64,000 nucleotides of DNA, from contig JAKPTZ010000030.1 of NCBI GenBank assembly GCA_029555025.1, forward strand, positions 1 through 64,000, read 5' to 3'. The translations under genes were made by a program, and so were the position numbers. This DNA is from Deltaproteobacteria bacterium (GTDB taxonomy: Bacteria; Myxococcota_A; UBA9042; DTJE01). How positions within the stretch are numbered: the first letter of the stretch is position 1; every line of letters begins with the position of its first letter. The notes under the pieces were generated by a model. It made no database searches and was not told the DNA's origin. It saw nothing but the letters and a program-made list of their open reading frames with translations. Below are positions 37,382 through 45,522 of this stretch, piece by piece.

Positions 37382-40300
37382 AAGGACACCTCTCTGTTCA
37401 CGACCTTCGGGGTTATGAAGATGAGCAGTTCTGACCGGTCGTCAGAACGGTTACGGGACTTGAACAGCCAGCCCAGGACGGGGATGTCGCCAAGGAACGG
37501 TATTTTCTTGAACGACTTACCCGTGCTACGCGTATAGATACCGCCGATGACGGTCGTGTCGCCGTCCCGGATCAGCAGTTCCGTGTGGGCTTCCTTCTTC
37601 TGGATGGTCGGGTTGCCGTTGGCGGCAAGGTTACCGAAGTCGGGTTCGTTCTTGCTGATGTCGAGCTTGAGATTGATGTGTCCGTCACGCGTTACGTGCG
37701 GCTCGACATCCAGCTTCAGGTCGGCCGAGAAGAACTGCGTGTTGACGCCCGCCGCCGAAACGACGCTGATCGGGATCTGGACGCCCTGGCTGATCGATGC
37801 CTTGCGGTTGTCCAGGGTCGAGATTCGGGGCGAACTGATGATCTTCACATCGCCCGTTTCTTCCGCGGCCGACAGGCGCAGCGTCAGGTTGCCGATTCCG
37901 CCGATCGAACCCAGCTGGATGCCGATGGCACCGCCGGACCCGGTGCCGACGGCCGCCGGGAGGTTGACCGCCCAGTTCGGGTTGTCAAGCGTCAGGCCGC
38001 CGCTGGGGTCGGCAGGAGTCGCGCCGCCGGCCAGACCGAGGCTGGACGGGAACACAAGGCCGGTTTCGTTTCCATAGGCGGAATTCATCGCGAAATTGCC
38101 GCCCCACTGGATGCCGATGTCTTCACTGAAGGTGGTCCTTGCCTCGACGATTCTTGCTTCGATCAGGATCTGCGGGGTCTGCTGATCAAGCCTCTTGACC
38201 AGGTCTTCAGCCGCCTGCAGGTAGTCTTCGGTGTCCTTGATGACCAGCGTGTTGGTTCTTTCATCGACCGAAACGGAGCCCTTGTCGGAAAGGACATCCT
38301 TCAGCCTGGTCGCCATTTCCTGACCGCGGCCGTAGTTGACCGGGACAAGCCTGACGACGACCGGCTTCAGTTCGCGCTGCTTCTTGGCCTTTTCGACCTT
38401 GGCTTCGTATTCCTTCTGGATCGATTCGGCAGATGCCACCCGGAAGATGCCCTGCTCGACGACGTAATCCATTCCCTTTGCCTTGAGCACGGTATCGAGC
38501 GCCAGATCCCACGGCACGTCTTCAAGGTGGAAGGTGACCTTGCCCTTGACTTCTTCGGATGTGACGATGTTGACCTTGCCTTCACGGGCAAGGAACGTCA
38601 GCACGTTCTGCATGTCGGCGTCCTTGACCGTAAGGTTGATGCGCTTGCCCTGGTACTTCTTCTTCTTCGGAACCATCGACGGGCGCAGGTATCCCTGGGG
38701 CTGCGCCGAAGGATCCTCGGCCATTTCCGGGCTTGATGACGGTGCGGCCGGGGCCGGTGGCGGCGTTGCCTGGGCAACGGTTCGTCCGACGCGGGGAACC
38801 GGCTGGGACGACGCAAACATGTCGGCCGGTGCCGGTCCCGAGAAGGTCCACACCAGCTTGCCGTCGCGCCTGGCGATTTCCTGTCCGACCTGGCCCGAAA
38901 GTTCGGCGACAATCTGGATTGTTCCGTTTTCCGTGGCGAAAGAGCTGACCATGTTGACAGGGGTCTTGAACGCCGTCACATCAAGGCGCCTGGCCAGTTC
39001 CTTCGGAAGGCTGGCGCCGGAAACCGTAAGGACATAGGCGCCATCACGGGACGAAACCGAATAGTCGGCCGAGCCGTCAAGCGTCAGAATCACGCTCGGC
39101 ACCGAACCGATCTTCTTGAAATCAATAGCCTTGACCGAAGCGACTCCGGTCGCTGCGCGGCCGGCCGCCTTCGCCTTCGCCAGTTCGGCGTTCAGGCGAT
39201 CTATTTCGGCCTGGGCCGCAGCGTTGGCCTGTCTGGCCGTGCGGTTCTCTGCCTCCCGCGCCTGCGCCAGTTCCGCAGTCAGGCGGTCAATCTGTTCCGA
39301 AAGTTCCCTGCGTCCGCTTTCCGCCGCGCTGTCCAGCGCCGTGCGGGCCGCAGCGAGTTCGGAATTGAGCCTTTCGACTTCCTTCTGCTTCTGGGCCAGC
39401 CTGTCTTCGGAAGAACCGGCGACAGCAGTCAGCTCGGCAATTCTGGCCTGTGCGGCCTGCTCGCGAGCCACGGCTTCCCTTTCGCGCCGCTCGGCAGCGG
39501 ACATCATGTCGCGTGCCTCGCGCAGGGAAGCGGCCGCCGTCGCGACCTGCCTGTCCTTTGCGGCTCCAGACGCCTTCGCGCGGTTGACGCGCTTCAATTC
39601 GGCCTCACGTTCCGCGACCAGCTTGCTCAGGCGCGAAACCTCCGCCTTTTCCTGGCGTGACGACACTTGCTGGAGCTGGGCAAGTTCCGAGGTCAGCGAC
39701 GATATCTTCTGCTCCTTAAGGGCGATCTCCCTGCGGGCCTGATCCGCGTCTTCCTGGGCGGATGCAACCTGGCGGCTGAGATCACGGATGGTTTGTTCCT
39801 GCTTGCGGTTCGTTTCCCGCACATCGGCCAGGGCCCCTTCATATTTCTCGCGCAGTTTACGAACCTCGGCCTCGCTCTGGGCCAGCGCCTTGCTGCGGCC
39901 TTCTTCCTCGGCCGCCTTTTTCGCGGCAATCATGGCGGCGCGCAGGGATTCCAGTTCCTTTTCCCTTGCGGCCATGCGGGCTTCGGCCTGGCCTCTTTCA
40001 CGTGCGAGCGTCGCTTCGGCGTTTCTGGCCGTCTTCTCTGCCTCGACCCTCGCCGCCTGAAGTTCCTTTTCCTTTGCCTGGAATTTCGCAATCGCCTGCT
40101 TCTGCGATTCCGTAAGCCGTCCATCGGACGCAGCCGCGGCCGCCCGGGCCTTTTCCGCCGCGTCGCGGAGTTCCCTTATCTCCCTCTCCCTGGATGACAG
40201 CGCCGCGGTCGCGGCCGCCTTTTCCGCCTCGAGCTTCTGCTGAAGCGTCCTGCGCTGTCCTTCAAGGCCTGCCTTCAGATCGCTGATTTCCTTTTCCTTG

Positions 40301-41610
40301 GCGGCAAGCCGGATTGTTGCCGCGTCTGCCACCTCGCCGGCCTTCTCAACCCTGGCCCGCAGTTCCTTCAGTTCGGATTCGCGCGATTCCATCTGCTCGC
40401 GCAGTTTCCTCGCCTCGGCCGTCTCGACCGCCTTGCGGGCGGACTTCAGGTTATCGACTTCGGCGCGGAGAGCCGCCACTTCCTGCTCAGCCGCCTCGCG
40501 TCGCTGGGCAATCGCCCTCAGCCGCAGTTCTTCGGTCTTCAGGCGGCCTGTCGCCTCGCTCCAGGCCTTCGATGCCTCCTGGCTGTCCCTGGTCAGCTTC
40601 TCAAGCTTCTGCTTTTCGGCGACCACGCTTGCCTGAAGCCTTTCGGCCTCCCTGGCAAGGTCGGATGCCTTGGTGGCCTCGGTTCTGGCCAGGTCGATCT
40701 TTGTCCTGAGGGCCGCAATTTCCTTTTCGCCCGAAGCCTTCTCAGCCCGGGCCTTTTCCAGCCTGGCCTCAATTTCCGACACCTTGGCGCTTACGTTCTG
40801 ATTGCGGGCCTGCGCCAGTTGCGCGACCAGCTTCTCCTCGTTTTCCCGGCTCCTGCGCAGATCATCAAGCTTCGCGGCCTCGAGCCTGGCCAGTTCGGTA
40901 AGCTGGCCCCTGGTCTTTTCCTCGGCAATCCGAGCCTTCCTGGTCTCCTCGAGCCTGGTCTTTTCCTCCGCGGCGAGTCTGCCCGCTTCCCGGGCCTCCA
41001 CCTCGGCGGCCTTCTTGAGTTCCTCGGCCTTCGCCCTCAGGCGCTCGGCCTCAAGGCGACTCTGTTCCTCGGTCAGGCGCAGCTTGGAATCGCGTTCGCG
41101 AGTCTCGCGAATCTTTTCAAGCAGTTCCTTCTCGCGCGCCAGTTCCGCCCGGATTTTATCGACCTGCTCCGCCAGAACCTTGCCGTCTTCCTGCGAAGGT
41201 CGGCGACCGGCACCGTCGATGCGTATCACAATCCCGCGGTCAATCGCCTTGATGTCGTATGCGGCGCTTTGCCTCAGGCCGAGGATGATTCGGCCCACCG
41301 GTGTCCCGTTGCTCTTGATTTGCATCGTCGCGACCCGGTCAAGAACACCGTTGTCAACCATGACACCGTCAGCCACCTTGCTGATGTCGCCCTGCGGGAC
41401 ATCGACGAAAAGGCGAACCGGCTCCTCCAGCTTGAAGACGCTGAAGGTCGGAGTCCTTTCCGCAGCGATGGTTATGACGGTCTCCTCGGGCTCCTCCCTG
41501 ACGGTTATCCCGGAAATCCGGTTGGCATCGTCAGGCGTGGCGGTTGCCACCCCCGATATCAGAATAAAAGCTGTGGCCGACAGCAGCCCTGTAAGTTTCG
41601 CGCTTGACAT
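37378..41610 (-). CDS. pilQ: Type IV pilus secretin PilQ with giant coiled-coil insertion
   Basis: Outer-membrane channel through which the type IV pilus passes. From the ATG at 41610 (GGTGGAGG upstream) it is 1410 residues against about 700-900 in typical PilQ. In order: signal peptide (1-25); AMIN domain (about 32-133); predicted coiled coil (about 145-820) rich in Glu, Ala, Arg, Lys and Leu; second AMIN domain (about 826-925); Pro-rich linker; STN domain (about 985-1060); secretin N domain (about 1085-1145); and the secretin pore domain ending GDIPVLGWLFKSRNRSDDRSELLIFITPKVV-like sequence. AMIN domains bind peptidoglycan. pilM-N-O-P are not upstream. Confidence 0.92.
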   Translation of the reverse strand: MSSAKLTGLLSATAFILISGVATATPDDANRISGITVREEPEETVITIAAERTPTFSVFKLEEPVRLFVDVPQGDISKVADGVMVDNGVLDRVATMQIKSNGTPVGRIILGLRQSAAYDIKAIDRGIVIRIDGAGRRPSQEDGKVLAEQVDKIRAELAREKELLEKIRETRERDSKLRLTEEQSRLEAERLRAKAEELKKAAEVEAREAGRLAAEEKTRLEETRKARIAEEKTRGQLTELARLEAAKLDDLRRSRENEEKLVAQLAQARNQNVSAKVSEIEARLEKARAEKASGEKEIAALRTKIDLARTEATKASDLAREAERLQASVVAEKQKLEKLTRDSQEASKAWSEATGRLKTEELRLRAIAQRREAAEQEVAALRAEVDNLKSARKAVETAEARKLREQMESRESELKELRARVEKAGEVADAATIRLAAKEKEISDLKAGLEGQRRTLQQKLEAEKAAATAALSSREREIRELRDAAEKARAAAAASDGRLTESQKQAIAKFQAKEKELQAARVEAEKTARNAEATLARERGQAEARMAAREKELESLRAAMIAAKKAAEEEGRSKALAQSEAEVRKLREKYEGALADVRETNRKQEQTIRDLSRQVASAQEDADQARREIALKEQKISSLTSELAQLQQVSSRQEKAEVSRLSKLVAEREAELKRVNRAKASGAAKDRQVATAAASLREARDMMSAAERREREAVAREQAAQARIAELTAVAGSSEDRLAQKQKEVERLNSELAAARTALDSAAESGRRELSEQIDRLTAELAQAREAENRTARQANAAAQAEIDRLNAELAKAKAAGRAATGVASVKAIDFKKIGSVPSVILTLDGSADYSVSSRDGAYVLTVSGASLPKELARRLDVTAFKTPVNMVSSFATENGTIQIVAELSGQVGQEIARRDGKLVWTFSGPAPADMFASSQPVPRVGRTVAQATPPPAPAAPSSSPEMAEDPSAQPQGYLRPSMVPKKKKYQGKRINLTVKDADMQNVLTFLAREGKVNIVTSEEVKGKVTFHLEDVPWDLALDTVLKAKGMDYVVEQGIFRVASAESIQKEYEAKVEKAKKQRELKPVVVRLVPVNYGRGQEMATRLKDVLSDKGSVSVDERTNTLVIKDTEDYLQAAEDLVKRLDQQTPQILIEARIVEARTTFSEDIGIQWGGNFAMNSAYGNETGLVFPSSLGLAGGATPADPSGGLTLDNPNWAVNLPAAVGTGSGGAIGIQLGSIGGIGNLTLRLSAAEETGDVKIISSPRISTLDNRKASISQGVQIPISVVSAAGVNTQFFSADLKLDVEPHVTRDGHINLKLDISKNEPDFGNLAANGNPTIQKKEAHTELLIRDGDTTVIGGIYTRSTGKSFKKIPFLGDIPVLGWLFKSRNRSDDRSELLIFITPKVVNREVSL

Positions 41611-41648
41611 CGCGACCTCCACCTGAAAAGGCAAACAGTTCCGTTGAA

Positions 41649-41678
41649 ATCGTAAGCCCGGATCTTCAAACCCGTCAA
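41649..41678 (-). promoter_or_regulatory. Predicted pilQ promoter
   Basis: On the minus strand TTGACG and TACGAT are separated by 18 bases; the start would be near 41642, about 32 bases before the pilQ ATG. Confidence 0.55.
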
Positions 41679-41714
41679 AGAAACAGCAGTTGTTTTTTGC
41701 AGAACCCGTTTTTT

Positions 41715-41733
41715 GTCGCGAAGTCGTCGCGAC
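41715..41733. repeat. Perfect 7-bp inverted repeat in the pilQ-hisC region
   Basis: GTCGCGA and TCGCGAC flank a five-base spacer. A T-run lies on its 5' side on the + strand, so it is not an intrinsic terminator in either direction. About 40 bases upstream of the pilQ -35, it could be a regulator-binding site. Confidence 0.5.
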
Positions 41734-42004
41734 TGGGGCATGTCCCCTATTAATGATATTGCGACTTCAGTGCGCGGTCGTCCGGAAGGCATCGATGGCG
41801 AATTCGTAGTCAGATGTGGAGTATGTTTTATCCAGTAGATGGCGGAACCCTGTCGTCCATTTGGATAAGATGCGGATTTTGTTGTATTTCAAAGTTTGAT
41901 GCTTCTGGCGTGGATTTTGCATGTACAATTCGCGCCCCGGCTTTCCGGCCCTGATACTCCAGGCCCGGTCATTTGCCGAATTTCATAATTGAAGGTGACT
42001 GCAA

Positions 42005-43168
42005 TTGCAGAAAGCTGAATACGAAGTAATCCCCTTCCCGAAGTCGAACCTTCCCGCGCCGTCGCGTTCGATCGAAGGTTTGAAGCCATATGACGCCGTT
42101 TCCTCGCTGGACGCGATTTCACGTCTTCCCGCCGGCCTGAGCCCGCTGAAGCTGGACTGGAACGAAAGCGTGATTCCGCCGTCGCCCCGGGTTGTTGACG
42201 AGATAACGAAGTTCCTTCGCAACGGACATCACATCAACTGGTATCCGGATCTTGGCGCATCCAAGCTCCGAAGAACCCTGGCGGCCTATTGCGGTGTCGA
42301 TTCCGAGGACATAATCGTAACCAACGGTTCAGACGACGCGCTGAGCCTGATTTGTTCTTCCTATCTGGATCCCGAGGACGACGTTGTCGTTGTTTGGCCG
42401 ACTTATGGTCATTTCGTGATTTTCGTCAAGGGACGCGGCGTCGAGCCGAGGATGGCGGCACCGGAAGATCCTTTCGACAACCCGACCGAGACCATCCGGA
42501 GAACCATCCGCCAGGACACGAAGCTCGTCTATATCGCGAGTCCGAACAATCCGACCGGCGTGGTGACCCCGCCGGAGGACGTGCAGGCCCTGTGCAGGGA
42601 GTTTCCTTCGACTCTGTTCGTCGTCGATGAGGCCTATTACGAGTTCTGCCGCGTGACTTCGGCCTGGCTGGTCGGCAAGATGCCGAACCTGATCGTTACA
42701 AGAACCTTCTCGAAGTGCCTCAGCATGGCCGGCCTGCGGATTGGCTACCTGATGGCATCCCAGGAGGTCATTTCGAACCTGAAGCGCCTTTACAATCCGA
42801 AGAGCGTCAATGTGCTTGGCCAGGTCGGCGCCGCCGCGGCCCTGATGGATTACGAATTCATCTCCAGGTACGTGAACGACTGCCGTGCCGCGCGTTCGTG
42901 GCTGGTTCAGGAACTCGCGGCCCGCGGGGCGGATGTCCGCAACACGCAGGGCAACTACATCCTGGTCAGGGTCAAGGATCCGGCAGGATTCTGCGGCAGG
43001 CTCGAATCTGTCGGCGTGTTCGTCCGCGACAGGAGTTTCATTGAAGGGTTCGAGGGCTATGTGAGGATTACGGTCGGTCCTCTTGATTACATGAAGGAGT
43101 TCGTCAGGAGAATCGACATGCTCCTGGAGAAGAACCCCGATCTGATGGCACCCTGGTCCATCGCGTGA
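42005..43168 (+). CDS. hisC: Histidinol-phosphate aminotransferase
   Basis: PLP enzyme converting imidazole-acetol phosphate and glutamate to histidinol phosphate in histidine synthesis. The 387-residue product starts at a TTG with AAGGTGA upstream. It shows LDWNES, the PNNPTG motif, VDEAYYEF, and the PLP lysine in TFSKCLSMAGLRIGY. Fold-type I relatives such as threonine-phosphate decarboxylase are possible alternatives because no other his gene is nearby. Confidence 0.87.
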   Translation: MQKAEYEVIPFPKSNLPAPSRSIEGLKPYDAVSSLDAISRLPAGLSPLKLDWNESVIPPSPRVVDEITKFLRNGHHINWYPDLGASKLRRTLAAYCGVDSEDIIVTNGSDDALSLICSSYLDPEDDVVVVWPTYGHFVIFVKGRGVEPRMAAPEDPFDNPTETIRRTIRQDTKLVYIASPNNPTGVVTPPEDVQALCREFPSTLFVVDEAYYEFCRVTSAWLVGKMPNLIVTRTFSKCLSMAGLRIGYLMASQEVISNLKRLYNPKSVNVLGQVGAAAALMDYEFISRYVNDCRAARSWLVQELAARGADVRNTQGNYILVRVKDPAGFCGRLESVGVFVRDRSFIEGFEGYVRITVGPLDYMKEFVRRIDMLLEKNPDLMAPWSIA

Positions 43169-43193
43169 CGCGGTCGCGCTTGTTCCCGCGCTA

Positions 43194-43222
43194 TTGTTAA
43201 TCACCACCTTTTGAGTTAAATT
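43194..43222 (+). promoter_or_regulatory. Predicted promoter of the ribH-nusB unit
   Basis: TTGTTA and TAAATT are separated by 17 bases, with the start expected near 43229 and GGGAGG just before the ribH ATG. No FMN-riboswitch sequence was recognised in the short leader. Confidence 0.5.
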
Positions 43223-43258
43223 GTTGCGGCATTGATTGATGTGCCGGGAGGTTCATAA

Positions 43259-43723
43259 ATGGCCAGGGTACTGGAAGGAAAATTGACTGCCAGGGGTCTC
43301 AGGGTCGCCCTGATTGTAAGCCGGTTCAACCATTTCATAGTCGATCGCCTCGAGGAAGGCGCCAAGGACGCCTTGGCAAGGCACGAGGCGGATGAGAAGG
43401 ATATCGACGTGATCCGCGTCCCCGGCGCGTTCGAGTTGCCCCTGATTGCACAGAAGGCCGCGAAGTCTGGCCGATATGATGCAGTCATCTGCCTTGGCTG
43501 CGTGGTGCGGGGATCGACTCCGCATTTTGACTACGTTGCTTCCGAGGCGGCAAAAGGCATCGCGATGGCATCGATGGACTCCGGCGTTCCCGTCATCTTC
43601 GGCGTGCTTACGACCGAAAATCTTGAGCAGGCAATCGAGCGGGCAGGGACGAAGGGCGGAAACAAGGGCTGGAGCGCGGCGATGTCCGCAATCGAAATGG
43701 CCAATCTTATCAAGCAGATGTAA
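43259..43723 (+). CDS. ribH: 6,7-dimethyl-8-ribityllumazine synthase
   Basis: Penultimate step of riboflavin synthesis. The 154-residue product has IVSRFNHFI at the N-terminus, [23 protein letters not shown] and [23 protein letters not shown] motifs; the histidine of PHFDYV is the catalytic one. ribH-nusB adjacency is widespread. No other rib gene is in the window. Confidence 0.97.
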   Translation: MARVLEGKLTARGLRVALIVSRFNHFIVDRLEEGAKDALARHEADEKDIDVIRVPGAFELPLIAQKAAKSGRYDAVICLGCVVRGSTPHFDYVASEAAKGIAMASMDSGVPVIFGVLTTENLEQAIERAGTKGGNKGWSAAMSAIEMANLIKQM

Positions 43724-43739
43724 CTGTCCCGGGGGGCCG

Positions 43740-44204
43740 ATGGGTACAAGGCGACGCGGGCGTGAATGCGCCCTTCAGCTTCTTTACATGTGGGAATATC
43801 ACCGCGACGGCGGTTTTGATTTCAACACCTTCTGGATCGAGTTGCCCCAGGAGGAAAAGGCGACCAGGCAGTTCGCCGAGCGGCTTGTCGATGGTGTCAC
43901 GTCCAACCTCGATCATATCGACGGCTTGATTAAGGACGCATCGACCAACTGGCGAATCGATCGCATGGCAAACGTCGATCGCAATATCCTGCGCCTGGCG
44001 ACCTGGGAACTCGAGAACATCTCGGAAACGCCCCTGAAGGTGGTGCTGAACGAGGCGATCGAGCTTTCGAAACGTTTCGGATCCGAAGACTCCAGCGCTT
44101 TCGTCAACGGCGTCATGGATCGTATCGGTTCCCTGCTCCGGCCAGGCGCGCTGCGTGACCAGGAGGAGCCCGATCCTGCACGACCCCAGCCGGTGGAGGG
44201 CTGA
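43740..44204 (+). CDS. nusB: Transcription antitermination protein NusB
   Basis: RNA-binding factor that, with S10 (rpsJ at 3034), forms the rRNA antitermination complex. The 154-residue helical protein begins MGTRRRGRECALQLLYMWE and includes RNILRLATWELEN and the VLNEAIELSKRFG segment. The ATG at 43740 follows a G-rich site 16 bases after ribH; the C-terminal tail is Pro-rich. Confidence 0.96.
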   Translation: MGTRRRGRECALQLLYMWEYHRDGGFDFNTFWIELPQEEKATRQFAERLVDGVTSNLDHIDGLIKDASTNWRIDRMANVDRNILRLATWELENISETPLKVVLNEAIELSKRFGSEDSSAFVNGVMDRIGSLLRPGALRDQEEPDPARPQPVEG

Positions 44205-44209
44205 CGTCC

Positions 44210-44752
44210 ATGAAGGTATCGCTGGTCAAGCCGGATCTGCACGCGATTGATCAGCTGGATATCGATACGGTCGCCATTCCCGTTTTCGAAGACATGCGTC
44301 CGCCGGCCGGATTGACCGGGCTTATCGACTGGAGGCTCTGTGGCAGGGTTTCGGCGCTTCTGGTGTCCGGACAGCTTTCCGGAAGGTTTCGCGAGGCGGC
44401 AATGATGCCGGGGTACGGGCGGCTGCCTGGCACAAGGATTGTGGCTTTCGGCATGGGCGACAGCCGTGAGTTTTCCCAGTCCCGGGCAAGGGAAGCGGCC
44501 TGGTTCATGTCCGATTCGCTTCGACGGTTGAAGACGGGCGCTTTCCTGACGGCCCTTCCGGGCTCGATGTCAAAAACGGTGCCGCCGCGTGCCGGGCTTG
44601 AAATGATGATTGAGGAGATCGGCCGGGTCTTTTCCGCGGACGAGTCTTTTCAGTCGCTGGACGTAAGCATCGTTGAAGCGCAGGAAAGTCATCGCGAGCT
44701 TAACGATCTGGTCTCCTCGGCGATGAGGCGTCTTCGCGGGGTTTGGAAGTAA
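44210..44752 (+). CDS. Stand-alone M17 aminopeptidase N-terminal (macro-like) domain
   Basis: A 180-residue protein resembling only the N-terminal domain of leucyl aminopeptidase (M17): strand IDTVAIPVFED, then a helix, LPGTRIVAFGMGD, and alternating helix and strand. The catalytic metal-binding C-terminal domain is missing and no continuation is found downstream, so it cannot be an aminopeptidase. It starts 5 bases after nusB, in an operon with pyrF. It might bind nucleotides or act as a regulatory or scaffold domain. Confidence 0.72.
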   Translation: MKVSLVKPDLHAIDQLDIDTVAIPVFEDMRPPAGLTGLIDWRLCGRVSALLVSGQLSGRFREAAMMPGYGRLPGTRIVAFGMGDSREFSQSRAREAAWFMSDSLRRLKTGAFLTALPGSMSKTVPPRAGLEMMIEEIGRVFSADESFQSLDVSIVEAQESHRELNDLVSSAMRRLRGVWK

Positions 44753-44785
44753 TCCGTTCGTTTCACTCATTCAGGATTTCACGAA

Positions 44786-45478
44786 ATGATACCAGCCGAA
44801 AACATATGTGTTGCACTGGACACGGCCGATCTGGGTCGAGCGAGGGAGCTTGCGTCGGCACTGGCTCGCGAGGTGGGCTGGCTGAAGGTCGGGCTTACGC
44901 TTTACGGCGCGTGTGGTCCCGAGGCCGTCAAAGCGCTTTCCGGGTTCGGTCCGAAGGTGTTCCTGGATTTGAAACTGCACGATATTCCGGTTCAGGTCGC
45001 TGGTGCCGTCAGGGCCGCCTCCGATCTTGGGGCCGGATTGCTGACCGTTCACGCCTCGGGCGGCCCCGCGATGATGAAGGCGGCGGCCGATGGCCGCGCC
45101 AACGGATTGAAGGTGGTTGCGGTTACGGTGCTGACTTCCATTTCCGAAGCGGAACTCGATGCGGTCTGGCCTGGTTCGACCCCCGCGGGGGCGGTTGCCC
45201 GCCTCACCTCCATGGCCGTTGATGCCGGCCTGGACGGCGTCGTGATGTCACCGCTGGAAGTTTCCAGGATGCGATCCGTGGTTCCCCCTGAATTCATGTT
45301 TGTGGTTCCCGGAATCCGGCCTGCCGGGAAACCCGGGACAACCGGCGATGATCAGTCCCGCGTGGGAACCCCTGGCGAGGTATATGCCGCCGGCGCCAGC
45401 GTGCTGGTGGTCGGACGGCCCATAACCGGGGCGGCCGATCCGGTCGCCGCGACCAGACTTGTGCGTGGCATTGCGTGA
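44786..45478 (+). CDS. pyrF: Orotidine 5'-phosphate decarboxylase
   Basis: Last step of UMP synthesis. The 230-residue TIM-barrel protein has the catalytic DLKLHDIP motif (D-x-K-x-x-D), LTVHASGG, and the C-terminal VVPGIRP and VVGRPITGA phosphate-binding segments. No strong ribosome-binding site is seen before the ATG, suggesting coupling to the upstream gene. Confidence 0.96.
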   Translation: MIPAENICVALDTADLGRARELASALAREVGWLKVGLTLYGACGPEAVKALSGFGPKVFLDLKLHDIPVQVAGAVRAASDLGAGLLTVHASGGPAMMKAAADGRANGLKVVAVTVLTSISEAELDAVWPGSTPAGAVARLTSMAVDAGLDGVVMSPLEVSRMRSVVPPEFMFVVPGIRPAGKPGTTGDDQSRVGTPGEVYAAGASVLVVGRPITGAADPVAATRLVRGIA

Positions 45479-45522
45479 TTTTCGGCATCGGTTTTCAGGA
45501 AATGTAACGGAAGGCGGAAAAA

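Larger units (their letters stand above)
41611..42004. other. Intergenic region between divergent pilQ and hisC
   Basis: This 394-base, comparatively AT-rich stretch holds the pilQ promoter, a 7-bp inverted repeat (41715-41733), the near-palindrome GGGGCATGTCCCC (41735-41747), and a possible hisC -10 (TACAAT, 41923-41928, without a good -35). Short frames in it have no ribosome-binding site or recognisable product, and no RNA family was recognised. Confidence 0.6.

Noticed and set aside
41715-41733. Hairpin beside a T-run as an intrinsic terminator
   Set aside because: The T-run precedes the hairpin on the + strand and becomes an A-run after it on the minus strand, so neither transcript would terminate.
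41780-42004. Histidine leader peptide or attenuator before hisC
   Set aside because: No reading frame with consecutive His codons and no terminator hairpin were found.
43169-43258. FMN riboswitch before ribH
   Set aside because: The leader after the predicted start is about 30 bases, too short, and none of the conserved RFN segments was seen.
44210-44752. Frameshifted leucyl aminopeptidase pseudogene
   Set aside because: No remnant of the catalytic domain with its metal ligands follows in any frame before pyrF, so a stand-alone domain fits better.
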